From Clostridium muellerianum (lineage in GTDB: Bacteria > Bacillota > Clostridia > Clostridiales > Clostridiaceae), in NCBI RefSeq assembly GCF_012926525.1, contig NZ_JABBNI010000022.1, forward strand, positions 1 through 64,000: a DNA stretch of 64,000 nucleotides. The letters are read 5' to 3'. The translations under genes and the position numbers were made by a program. The notes below the pieces were generated by a model. The model worked only from the letters and a program-made list of their open reading frames with translations. It had not been told where the DNA came from and did not search any database. Shown here one piece after another: positions 1 to 7,939 of the stretch (positions are counted from its first letter, which is position 1; each line of letters starts with the position of its first letter).

Positions 1-335
1 GCCTTTCTTAATTTTTCTCTGCAAAGAAAATTATACTTCAAGGCTTGGTATTATCCATTATTTATTTTTTGGAAACTATAATATGGAAACTACTAAAGTT
101 TCGTTTGTACGAAACTTAGGTAATTAAATTTTTGATGACTCATTTCGCTAAAGCGAAATATTGCTGATTTATATAAATTTCAAGCTTATTTTGCATTAGC
201 AAAACAAGATTTAAAATAAATTAGTTTTCTGACGAAAGGAGGAAAACTCACCTTCATTGTCCTCTGTCAATTGTCCTCTGAAAAGAAGGTTGCTTCGCAT
301 TATTTTTAAACTTCAAAAATTGAGTTAAATAAAAA
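1..335. other. Gene-free left end with small hairpins
   Basis: I see no convincing gene here. The stretch is AT-rich and holds several short perfect hairpins, for example GTTTCGTTTGTACGAAAC near 98-115 and ATTTCGCTAAAGCGAAAT near 143-160. It lies downstream, on the minus strand, of the riboswitch terminator, so it probably belongs to the leader of a gene beyond the left edge. Confidence 0.4.
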
Positions 336-357
336 AAGACCTTCTTTCGAAGGTCTT
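336..357 (-). terminator. Intrinsic terminator of the left cobalamin riboswitch
   Basis: A perfect stem AAGACCTT/AAGGTCTT with a short loop is followed on the minus strand by a run of T. It lies about 95 nt downstream of the riboswitch at 450-620, which is the usual place for an expression-platform terminator. Confidence 0.8.
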
Positions 358-449
358 CAATATACGACACGAATACAGTTTTAGCTTAAAAACTAAAATC
401 ACAACATCGCTCGATACTTATCTCTCCCTCCGAGAGCACTATATCCATT

Positions 450-620
450 GGAACAGGTAGGTATACTGACTTAGAATCTTCTTACTCCTCACACCTTCCC
501 AAAGGCTCATGCCTTCAGTGGTATATTGTGAGTTTCATCATCCTTACAGAAGCGGGGGCTGCAGCGGCTTTTCACCACTTTCCCTATTAATTCCCATCAG
601 GGAAGCCTGTACCAAATATT
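450..620 (-). promoter_or_regulatory. Cobalamin riboswitch (left)
   Basis: On the minus strand the conserved core reads GCAGCCCCCGCTTCTGTAAG, preceded by GGGAAAGTGGTGAAAA and followed by the B12-box region GTCAGTATACCTACC. The layout matches the cobalamin riboswitch. The core (TTCTGTAAG instead of the usual TACTGTGAG) and the B12 box both deviate from consensus. It points left with a terminator at 336-357, so its target gene lies outside the window. It is not the leader of the DUF4430 gene at 733-1500, which is transcribed toward it. Confidence 0.88.
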
Positions 621-732
621 ATTAAATTTGTAAATATCTTTATATCAATATTACATCTTTTACTCTCGTTTGTCAATAAATTATAAAATTTTAATTAAAT
701 TATTGTAAACTCTAATATTATGACAAATTAAG

Positions 733-1500
733 TTATTTCATCCAGTCGTCAGAGTAACCATCATGTATTCCATCAGCAAGATATTTCCAAACTATGATAT
801 CTCCTTTATGATATATCCATTGTCCACTTCCTACATTAGGTTTTTCAAATTCGTTTTCTCCTTTTTTTCTTACATAGTAACACCATCCAGACAACTTTCC
901 TGCCTTTTTCTCCTCAAGTCCATTTATAGCAGCAAAATATATAGTAGATGCTGAACCGGTTGCCTTAAAACTTATTTTTGCTTCATCTAAAAGTTTTTCC
1001 GTAATATAGCCTACAGTATCTCCCTCCATATTATCAACATTCTTTTTCAAAAACACATTATTTCCATTAACTGTATCAATAAACTGAAATGAATATTGTT
1101 CATCTGGATCACTTGGTTTTACCTTTATATTTTCAGCAGCAGATGGCTTAACTTCTGAATTTGCTTGTGTATTACTTTCGCTGGAACTACTTGCACCAGA
1201 TATATTTGCTGTAGTGCTTGTTTGTGTATTACTACTCTCCTTATTTTTAGCAGCAGCTGCTTTAGTAGAACTGTCTTCGGCCTTTTTATCTTCTTTTTTA
1301 TTTTCTTTTTCATTTTTTACATCTATACTTTTTTTAGCTTCACTTTTTGTAGTATTGCTCTGCTTTTTTTGAGAAGTTGACTGTTCATTAGTAACATTAG
1401 CAGCATACATTCTTTGTACTCTAACAGCTAAAATAAACAAAAGAAAACAGATAACAAAAGCTGATGCTGCTATTACATATTTCTTTTTATTTTTATTCAT
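733..1500 (-). CDS. Membrane-anchored DUF4430 (transcobalamin-like) protein
   Basis: A 255-residue protein with an N-terminal hydrophobic segment (about residues 8-28) and no lipobox, so probably a single-pass anchor with the rest outside. Residues 34-125 are a low-complexity Lys/Ser/Ala/Asn linker. The C-terminal 120 residues are a DUF4430 domain, with the typical GWCYYV and GSGQWIYHKGD stretches. This domain is classed as transcobalamin C-terminal-like, which in the animal proteins is the beta domain that closes over cobalamin. It is a close paralogue of the product of 3780-4541 and is the last gene of the ECF locus, 281 nt after the S component, from which a hairpin element separates it. 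The start is supported by AGGTGGG upstream of the ATG. A role as substrate-capturing partner of the adjacent S component is inferred. Confidence 0.85.
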   Translation of the reverse strand: MNKNKKKYVIAASAFVICFLLFILAVRVQRMYAANVTNEQSTSQKKQSNTTKSEAKKSIDVKNEKENKKEDKKAEDSSTKAAAAKNKESSNTQTSTTANISGASSSSESNTQANSEVKPSAAENIKVKPSDPDEQYSFQFIDTVNGNNVFLKKNVDNMEGDTVGYITEKLLDEAKISFKATGSASTIYFAAINGLEEKKAGKLSGWCYYVRKKGENEFEKPNVGSGQWIYHKGDIIVWKYLADGIHDGYSDDWMK

Positions 1501-1578
1501 ATTTCAATTCCCACCTAATTTTTATAAATTTATCCGATCGCTACCATTGCTAATACCCCCCTGCTTTCTTTATATAAA

Positions 1579-1782
1579 ACTCCTTCTCCTATTGTCGAAG
1601 GAGTAAGTGATTCGCACAAAATCATAGATTTTGGCTCTCTACTTAACTGGGGGATAAGCACTGCTACGCGCCTGGATAAGTTCTTCTAAGACTCAGATGG
1701 GTAAAATGCCTAAATGGCATTTTACGAGCTTGCTCAGGTAAGAGGTATTCCTTACAAGCAAACTCCACCTGAGTCTAAGAAT
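1579..1782. repeat. Multi-hairpin intergenic element with 41-nt shared motif
   Basis: Three stems lie in the gap between the S component and the last DUF4430 gene: ACTCCTTC/GAAGGAGT (1579-1604), a perfect 10-bp stem GTAAAATGCC/GGCATTTTAC (1701-1725), and an outer stem pairing TAAGACTCAGATGG (1687-1700) with CCACCTGAGTCTAAG (1766-1780). Positions 1600-1640 match 53152-53192 at 38 of 41 positions in inverted orientation. It could be a mobile repeat or a structured RNA; I do not recognise it. Confidence 0.6.
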
Positions 1783-2468
1783 CACTTGATATAGCTTATA
1801 TCAAGCTTCATCTTATAGCGCTTCAGTACTGGTAAAAAACTATCATAAAAAATTATGGAGAATATAAAGGATCCTCCTCCATGTAAAATATCAAAGGTCA
1901 AACCTGCTATATATGCTCCTATAATACTTTTAATACTTATGGGTTTTATAAAAGCAGATACATACCATACATTCATAATCCAATCAAACATAAAACCGAA
2001 CACAAAACATACTATGGAAAATGTTACAGCAGAAACTCCTTTTCCTCTTTTTCCCCATATTCCTGATAGTATTCCCACAAGTCCCCATGAAAACATCTGC
2101 CAGGGTGTCCAAGGTCCTTGACCAAAAAATATATTGGATAAAAAAGCTGTAGTGCTCCCAATTAAAAAGCCTTCATAGGGACCAAATACAAAACCAGAAA
2201 GTGCTACAAGGAAAGTTACAGGTTTTACATTTGGAATAGGCGCAAAAGCCATTCTAGAAACTGCTGCAAAGGCACTTAAAGTTGCTATTATAGCTATTTC
2301 CTTTGTACCTGAGTTAGATTTTTCAAAATAAAAATAACTCATAAAAAGTATGAAAAACACTCCTAATGTAATAATCAAAGAAATCCCCGTCTGCATATCC
2401 TTATTTAATGTTATTAGCATAAGAAATATAACAATAACTGCTGTAAAAGTAATTATAAGCTTTTTCAT
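1782..2468 (-). CDS. ECF transporter S component (probable corrinoid), copy 1
   Basis: A 228-residue integral membrane protein with about six hydrophobic segments and the hallmarks of ECF substrate-binding subunits: IPNVKPVTFLVALSGF, a GPYEGFLIG turn and GPWTPWQMFSWG. The S subunit binds the vitamin and topples to deliver it through the EcfT/ATPase module encoded upstream. It is a close paralogue of the S component at 4528-5253; the middle of the two proteins is nearly identical. Its neighbours are the alpha/alpha-barrel protein (31 nt upstream) and the DUF4430 protein downstream. Cobalamin specificity is inferred from the riboswitch-controlled operon and the transcobalamin-like partners, not from the S sequence itself. 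AGAGAGG precedes the ATG. Confidence 0.85.
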   Translation of the reverse strand: MKKLIITFTAVIVIFLMLITLNKDMQTGISLIITLGVFFILFMSYFYFEKSNSGTKEIAIIATLSAFAAVSRMAFAPIPNVKPVTFLVALSGFVFGPYEGFLIGSTTAFLSNIFFGQGPWTPWQMFSWGLVGILSGIWGKRGKGVSAVTFSIVCFVFGFMFDWIMNVWYVSAFIKPISIKSIIGAYIAGLTFDILHGGGSFIFSIIFYDSFLPVLKRYKMKLDISYIK

Positions 2469-2499
2469 ATTGAGCTTACCTCTCTTTTAAATGCTTTCT

Positions 2500-3729
2500 T
2501 TATTTAAAAATATATAGGCCTCCTTTTCCTTCTTTAAACATTTTGTAAGCTTCAAGTGCTTGAAGCGCCTGTTCTGTTCCCATAACATTATATCCAGTTT
2601 CTTTTGTATGATAAAAACCACCACCATCTACCTGATATTGAAGTAATCCATCTAAGGCATTCTTATTATTTTTAGTAAACTTATCTCCTGTAGGATCTAT
2701 TCCATTAGCACACAAAGCTATAATAACCTGAGAACAACTTTCACTATTAACCGTTCCCCATGAAGAAAAACCACCATCGGCATTTTGTATAGCAGAAAGC
2801 CTATTTACTGCTTGATCTATAGCAGTTTTTACATCACTTCTATCCTTATAAGGTGCTAAAGCTATAAGTCCCATCCCTGTCATATCTGGATCTGCAGTAT
2901 CTCCACCATAGGACCATCCTTTATCTTCAGTTCTACCCATTAATATTTCATTTATAAGCTTTTCTCTTGTCCAAACAGCATTTTCTGGTACATTAAATTT
3001 ACCAGAATCTAAAGCTATAAGTGCAAAAATATAGGCATTTATACCTTGATTTTGCATATCTCCATTGTTATATATTTTTTCTATCAAGTTATATCCATTG
3101 AAATTAGTAGGATCTTTTCCTATAGCCATTAAAGCTAAAGTAGTTCTTTCATAGTCCGTAGGTTGACCCATAATACCATTACAAGCTTTTAAATTACTTT
3201 CTAGATTACTTAAATAGTTTGCAGGAACTTCCTTTCCATACCTTGATAAGACTAGTGCTTCCCAATCGTCTCCTGAACCTTTTTTAAATTCCTCCAATAT
3301 TTTATTCGTTCCAAGCTGCAGTGCATTATCTACTTTTTTTCCATAAATATCTTCATTAGCATTTACTATAAAATTACACTTTACATTTTCCTTTAACTGT
3401 TTATTTTTTTTAGAACGAAGCTTATTATTTATATTTATTACATAGTGTTCCCCTAGTTTATATCCTTCCTTAGGAGCATCAACTATTATGGTTTTACTAT
3501 TTCCTAGTCTTATATTTGTAACTAAAACATTTCCTTTACTATCTACTACAGTTATATTACTTTTAGCTTCATCATTAAAATCTACATCCTGATTAAATTC
3601 TAAATTCCATGATTTATGAGCATCTGTAGTTTCTCTATTTAATTCTTTTGCCTTAACAGCACCACTAGTGAAAATGGTTGAAGCTATTATTGCTGCTATA
3701 AGTATATACTTACTTTTTCCCTTTGACAT
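2500..3729 (-). CDS. Secreted alpha/alpha-barrel protein (intrinsic-factor alpha-domain-like)
   Basis: A 409-residue protein with a signal peptide (about 1-28), a predicted Ig-like beta domain (about 38-125, resembling the SbsA-type Ig fold), and a C-terminal prenyltransferase/terpene-cyclase-like alpha/alpha barrel (about 130-400). Barrel repeats are visible as DKGWSYGGDTADPDMTGMG, NADGGFSSWG and DGGGFYHT. This fold is shared with the N-terminal alpha domain of intrinsic factor and transcobalamin. The squalene-cyclase DXDD acid motif is not evident, which argues for binding rather than catalysis. It has no wall-anchor motif. The barrel is closely related to that of the 819-residue protein at 7940-10399. 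It sits between two S/DUF4430 units, so I infer it is the separate alpha half of a split corrinoid-binding protein. AGAGGAG precedes the ATG. Confidence 0.8.
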   Translation of the reverse strand: MSKGKSKYILIAAIIASTIFTSGAVKAKELNRETTDAHKSWNLEFNQDVDFNDEAKSNITVVDSKGNVLVTNIRLGNSKTIIVDAPKEGYKLGEHYVININNKLRSKKNKQLKENVKCNFIVNANEDIYGKKVDNALQLGTNKILEEFKKGSGDDWEALVLSRYGKEVPANYLSNLESNLKACNGIMGQPTDYERTTLALMAIGKDPTNFNGYNLIEKIYNNGDMQNQGINAYIFALIALDSGKFNVPENAVWTREKLINEILMGRTEDKGWSYGGDTADPDMTGMGLIALAPYKDRSDVKTAIDQAVNRLSAIQNADGGFSSWGTVNSESCSQVIIALCANGIDPTGDKFTKNNKNALDGLLQYQVDGGGFYHTKETGYNVMGTEQALQALEAYKMFKEGKGGLYIFK

Positions 3730-3779
3730 TTACATCCACTCCTCTTTAACATATTTTAAATTTTTATTGGATTTCATTT

Positions 3780-4541
3780 TTAAAAACTACTTTTACCCCA
3801 ATCATCCTCATATCCATCATGTATTCCATCTGCAAGATACTTCCAAACCACCACATCACCTTTATGATATATCCACTGTCCACTTCCTACATTGGGTTTG
3901 TGAAATCTAGCGTCACCATTTTTCTTAACATAATAACACCATCCAGACATCTTTCCTGCTTTCTTTTCTTCAAGACCATCTATAGCAGCAAAATATACAG
4001 TAGATGCAGATCCTGTAGCTTTAAATTTTATCCTGGCATCATCTAAAATTCTTTCTGTTATATATCCTACTGTTTCACCATCCATGCTGCTGATGTCTTT
4101 CTGTAAAATCATTTTATTTCCATTTACTGCATCAATTATCTGTAAAGTCATTTGACTATCAGGATCTTCTGGTTTAACCTTAACATTTACACTAGATGCT
4201 GCTTTCACTATTGGACTTTTTTGTGAAGTACTTGCACTACTTGGGCTGGAATTTGAAACCTCTTCTTTAGTTTTGGTTTTACTTTCATCTGCTTTTGCAG
4301 CTGTTTGAGCTAACGCAGCAGTATTGCTTTTTACATCTTGTGCTTTGGCATTCTCTTTTACAGTTTTATCTGTCTTTGGTTTAGTTTTAGCAACTTTACT
4401 TTCAACTTTGTGAGCAGCTTCTTGTTTATTTGTAAGAGTTTCTGCATACATTCTCTGGGCTTTAATTCCAAATACAAACATAACAAAAAACACAATAAAA
4501 GCTGCTACAGCTATTAGATATTTCTTTTTATTTTTGTCCAT
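3780..4541 (-). CDS. Membrane-anchored DUF4430 (transcobalamin-like) protein, copy 2
   Basis: A 253-residue paralogue of the product of 733-1500, with the same plan: an N-terminal hydrophobic anchor (about 8-28), a Lys/Ala/Thr-rich linker (35-125) and a C-terminal DUF4430 domain with GWCYYVKK, GSGQWIYHKGD and WKYLADGIHDGY. The reading frame overlaps the upstream S-component gene by 14 nt, with a strong GGGAGGGG site, so the two are translationally coupled. This supports a one-to-one partnership between an S subunit and a tethered beta domain. The long flexible linker would let the domain reach over the membrane-embedded S subunit; that is inference. The C terminus ends shortly after the conserved WKYLADG motif, as in the paralogue. 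Confidence 0.85.
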   Translation of the reverse strand: MDKNKKKYLIAVAAFIVFFVMFVFGIKAQRMYAETLTNKQEAAHKVESKVAKTKPKTDKTVKENAKAQDVKSNTAALAQTAAKADESKTKTKEEVSNSSPSSASTSQKSPIVKAASSVNVKVKPEDPDSQMTLQIIDAVNGNKMILQKDISSMDGETVGYITERILDDARIKFKATGSASTVYFAAIDGLEEKKAGKMSGWCYYVKKNGDARFHKPNVGSGQWIYHKGDVVVWKYLADGIHDGYEDDWGKSSF

Positions 4542-5253
4542 AACTAACCCCTCCCAACTTTTTATTATTCTTGATATAACTTACATCTAGTTTTCTTTTA
4601 TACCTTTGTAGTACTGGAAGAAAGCTATCATAAAAAATTATTGAAAATATAAAAGAGCCTCCTCCATGTAAAACATCAAATGTCAAACCAGACATATATC
4701 CTCCTAGAAAAGTCCATATATTTAGAGGTCTTACAAATCCCACTACATATTGTATATCCATAATCCAATCAAACATGACACCAAGAAAGAAACAAGCTAT
4801 TGAGAATTTCATAGCTGATACTTTTTTATTTCTTTTTCCCCAAAAGCCTCCTATAATTCCTACTACTCCCCAGGAAAACATCTGCCATGGTGTCCAAGGT
4901 CCTTGACCAAAAAACATATTAGATAAAAAAGCTGTAGTACTTCCTACTAAAAAACCTTCATAGGGACCAAACACAAAACCAGTTAATGCTACAAGAAAAG
5001 TTACAGGTTTTACATTTGGAATAGGCGCAAAGGCCATTCTAGAAACTGATGCAAAAGCACTTAAAGTAGCAATAACAGCAATTTCCTTTGTACCCGCATT
5101 AGATTTTTCAAAATAGAAGTAGCTCATAAATAGTATTAAAAACACACTTAAGGTGCAAATTATAGATACCCCTGCTTCAAAGGAGCTTTTAACTGTCAAT
5201 GCCATTATAATGAAAATAATAACAGCAGTAAGAAAAATTATAAGCTTTTTCAT
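4528..5253 (-). CDS. ECF transporter S component (probable corrinoid), copy 2
   Basis: A 241-residue membrane protein, paralogous to the product of 1782-2468, with the same landmarks: IPNVKPVTFLVALTGF, GPYEGFLVGSTTAF and GPWTPWQMFSWG. I placed the start at the ATG of MKKLII because AAGAAGG lies at proper spacing; a GTG three codons upstream overlaps that site. The gene abuts the ATPase gene at 5250 and overlaps the DUF4430 gene by 14 nt, so ATPase, S and DUF4430 form one translationally coupled block. Two S components sharing one energising module is usual for group II ECF systems but notable in a locus that carries its own T and A subunits. Confidence 0.87.
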   Translation of the reverse strand: MKKLIIFLTAVIIFIIMALTVKSSFEAGVSIICTLSVFLILFMSYFYFEKSNAGTKEIAVIATLSAFASVSRMAFAPIPNVKPVTFLVALTGFVFGPYEGFLVGSTTAFLSNMFFGQGPWTPWQMFSWGVVGIIGGFWGKRNKKVSAMKFSIACFFLGVMFDWIMDIQYVVGFVRPLNIWTFLGGYMSGLTFDVLHGGGSFIFSIIFYDSFLPVLQRYKRKLDVSYIKNNKKLGGVSYGQK

Positions 5254-6875
5254 AAGCTGCACCTTCTTAAGGCTTCTTCTAAAGTAAATATGTTTTTATC
5301 CTTATCCCTTACCAGCTTATTAATGGATGTAGTATAAAATATGCCCTGTCCTAAAATATCTTCTCTTGCTCCCTTTGCTATAATTCTGCCATTAAACATA
5401 ATCATATAGCCTGTACAAAATTTACTAGCAAAATCTGTATCATGAGTTACAAGTATAATTGCTGTTCCCTGATCATTGAGTTTCTTTAATATATTGCCTA
5501 ATCTATCTTTAAGATCACTTTCAAGCCCTCTTGTAGGTTCATCCAGTAATATTATCTCTGGTTTTAATACTAAAATAGATGCTATGGCAACTCTTTGTTT
5601 CTGTCCACCACTCAAATCTCTTGGATTCTTGTCTTTAACATCATATATTTCAAGATCCTTTAAAACCTTTTCTATTACCGCCCCATCATATGAACCATAG
5701 TTATCCATAGTAAATCTAACTTCATCATAAACACTATCTTTTGACAGATAATCATTAGGATTTTGAGAAACATATCCTATATGTTTAGCTACCTCCCTTA
5801 TATCCATATTTTTTACATTATCATCATGAAGCTTTATAGAACCTTTATACTTTTTAATGCCCATAATAGTTTTTAAAAGAGTACTTTTTCCAGCACCATT
5901 AGCTCCCATTATGCTTATGAAATCACCTTTATTTATCTTGAAATTTATATCACTTAAAACTTCTTTAGAATAATATTTGCAGCTCATCTTTTTTATTTCA
6001 AGTAAATTTTCAGCATTTTTTTCTTTAGGTGTACTTTCTTCTTTTCTAATTTTTATATCACTATTTAAAAATCTTATCCTGGCGTCCTTAAAACTTTTTG
6101 GCATAGATTTGAAATTTGCCTTTTTCAAAAATTTCAAATAATCTGGCATAAAAATATATTGATCTTCACTACAGTTATTATAAAAATTTTCTTTATTTCC
6201 AAATAACTTTAATCTTCCTTTATCCATAATAGCTATAGAGTCTGCCGCATCAAACCACCTGTTTACTCTGTGTTCAATGACAATTATGGTTATCCCTAAT
6301 TCTTCATTTATTTTTTTTATTAAATTCATAACCTCTTCCGCTGCCGAAGGGTCCAATTGGGAGGTAGGTTCGTCTAAAATTATGCACTTAGGCATATATA
6401 CAAGTGCAGATGCAACTGCTACCTTTTGCTTTTCTCCTCCTGATAAAGAGGTTATATCTCTTTCTGCAAGATGAAGTATTCCTAAAAATTGAAGTGCTTC
6501 ATAAACCATTCTTTTTATGACCTTTTCATCAGTTCCAACATTCTCCAATCCAAAAGCCACTTCTCTATGTACCTTATTCATCATAAGCTGCCTTTCTGGA
6601 TCTTGAAAAACCATAGTTACTTCTCTTGACCTCTCTTTATGCTTCATTTCCCATAAAGACTTTCCATCTATTTTTATTTCACCGCCTATAGTCCCTCCAT
6701 AGAAGTTAGGAACAGTCCCCACTACCGCTCTCGCAAGAGTAGATTTACCAGACCCAGATTTTCCAGCTATAAGAAGAATGGAATTTTTCTCTAAGGATAA
6801 GTTTATATTTACAAGGGATTTCTTTTTTTCCATAGGATAAGTAAATTCTAAATTGTTAATCTCTATAAAAGCCAT
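5250..6875 (-). CDS. ECF transporter fused double ATPase (EcfA-EcfA')
   Basis: A 541-residue protein with two ABC ATPase domains in one chain. The first (about 1-240) has Walker A GKSGSGKS and signature LSGGEKQKVAVA, followed by CIILDEP. The second (about 285-535) has GANGAGKS, LSGGQKQRVAIA and IILLDEPTRGL. Both look catalytically intact. It hydrolyses ATP on the cytoplasmic face to drive the EcfT scaffold and the S subunits encoded just downstream. Many ECF systems use two separate A subunits, so the fusion marks a dedicated locus. I chose the ATG of MAFIEINN because AGGAGAAG precedes it; an ATG five codons upstream lies within that ribosome binding site. It overlaps the T-component gene by 20 nt. 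Confidence 0.92.
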   Translation of the reverse strand: MAFIEINNLEFTYPMEKKKSLVNINLSLEKNSILLIAGKSGSGKSTLARAVVGTVPNFYGGTIGGEIKIDGKSLWEMKHKERSREVTMVFQDPERQLMMNKVHREVAFGLENVGTDEKVIKRMVYEALQFLGILHLAERDITSLSGGEKQKVAVASALVYMPKCIILDEPTSQLDPSAAEEVMNLIKKINEELGITIIVIEHRVNRWFDAADSIAIMDKGRLKLFGNKENFYNNCSEDQYIFMPDYLKFLKKANFKSMPKSFKDARIRFLNSDIKIRKEESTPKEKNAENLLEIKKMSCKYYSKEVLSDINFKINKGDFISIMGANGAGKSTLLKTIMGIKKYKGSIKLHDDNVKNMDIREVAKHIGYVSQNPNDYLSKDSVYDEVRFTMDNYGSYDGAVIEKVLKDLEIYDVKDKNPRDLSGGQKQRVAIASILVLKPEIILLDEPTRGLESDLKDRLGNILKKLNDQGTAIILVTHDTDFASKFCTGYMIMFNGRIIAKGAREDILGQGIFYTTSINKLVRDKDKNIFTLEEALRRCSL

Positions 6876-7794
6876 CTTTCTTCTCCTCACTATTAAAGAT
6901 TACAAGTAAAGTAATACATACAACAAATGCAAAAATTGCAGCTATACCAATGTTTATAAAGTTTATAATGGTTACTCCATCGTATATATTAAACTTTACC
7001 CAATTTTTAAATTCTGCTATTCCATAAAATATAATAAGAGCAATACTTAATACTATTATTTTGTAATCTCTAATGTAAAATTTCTGTCTTTCATACACAC
7101 TCCTATTTCCACTTAGAAATCCTCTTACATAAGCAGCTTCTCCTATTGCAAAGGAGCCTTCCATAGAGTCCTCCAATAATATTGAAAGTACAGGAATGTA
7201 ACTGGCAGTCTTTTCTTTAGATTTTTTCTTGTTAAACCTTACTCCTCTAATTTCATATATTTCCTTTAAATTCTTAAATCTGTCTCTCATGCTTGGTATA
7301 AGTTTAAAGCTTATCATAAGCATCAGTGTTGACTTTGGCATTACTGAAGAAAAGTAGGATACTGCTCTATCAGTATCGATCATGCTTTCAAATATTAGAA
7401 AGATATATATAACAGCTAGAAACTTAAAAGAAAAAACTATAGCATATACTACTGCTTCTAAAGTAAATCGTTTATGAAATAGATAAAAAAGAGTAATACT
7501 TCCAGAGCTTACAAAAAACATATTAATCACTACTATCAAAACAGCAATTGGTATAAAGTAGTAAAAACCTGTTTTAAACTTCCGTTTTTCTCTAGAACAA
7601 ATTATCATTGATACAATAAAAACATAAACAGATGCTAATATTACAGGATTATCATTAGAAAATATCATAATTATCATGGATATAAAAATAAGAGTAGCAG
7701 TTAGTACATGATATACTTTGAAATCTTTGTAGTATTTAGCTTTATCCTCTGCAATACCTTTCTTCACTAAAACTGTATTTTTATTTTTCAACAT
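6856..7794 (-). CDS. ECF transporter T component (EcfT-like)
   Basis: A 312-residue membrane protein with several hydrophobic helices in the N-terminal half, a cytosolic helical section, and a final transmembrane segment near the C terminus. The two Arg-Gly coupling motifs of EcfT proteins are visible as YEIRGVRF and AAYVRGFLSG; these are the ends that sit in the grooves of the ATPases. It is the transmembrane scaffold joining the ATPase pair to the S components. It is the first gene of the transporter block, immediately before the fused ATPase, and follows the 819-residue surface protein with a 145-nt gap that holds a possible gene remnant. AAAAGGAAA lies just before the ATG. Confidence 0.88.
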   Translation of the reverse strand: MLKNKNTVLVKKGIAEDKAKYYKDFKVYHVLTATLIFISMIIMIFSNDNPVILASVYVFIVSMIICSREKRKFKTGFYYFIPIAVLIVVINMFFVSSGSITLFYLFHKRFTLEAVVYAIVFSFKFLAVIYIFLIFESMIDTDRAVSYFSSVMPKSTLMLMISFKLIPSMRDRFKNLKEIYEIRGVRFNKKKSKEKTASYIPVLSILLEDSMEGSFAIGEAAYVRGFLSGNRSVYERQKFYIRDYKIIVLSIALIIFYGIAEFKNWVKFNIYDGVTIINFINIGIAAIFAFVVCITLLVIFNSEEKKDGFYRD

Positions 7795-7803
7795 TTTCCT
7801 TTT

Positions 7804-7923
7804 TCACTTCCTTATCAAGCACTTCTCATACCTCTCATCTAAATAGAATGTAACTATTATAAGTGCCAGCCATTGAATAAAGTACTTCAGAAAATGACTA
7901 ATAAAATAGCCATTCTCTAAAGT
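7804..7923 (-). pseudogene. Possible remnant of a small membrane-protein gene
   Basis: An open frame of 39 codons without a usable start ends at a TGA just before the EcfT gene. Its translation contains a strongly hydrophobic helix (KYFIQWLALIIVTFYLDERY) followed by basic residues, which looks like the C-terminal end of a membrane protein. The frame is closed by a TGA at 7924-7926, directly after the end of the 819-residue gene. It could be the tail of a lost transporter subunit or chance; I cannot name a parent. Confidence 0.3.
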
Positions 7924-7939
7924 TCACTTTTAAATTTTT

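Noticed and set aside
2500-3729. A true prenyltransferase or squalene cyclase
   Set aside because: The protein is secreted, the barrel lacks an evident DXDD acid motif, and it sits in a cobalamin-regulated ECF locus.
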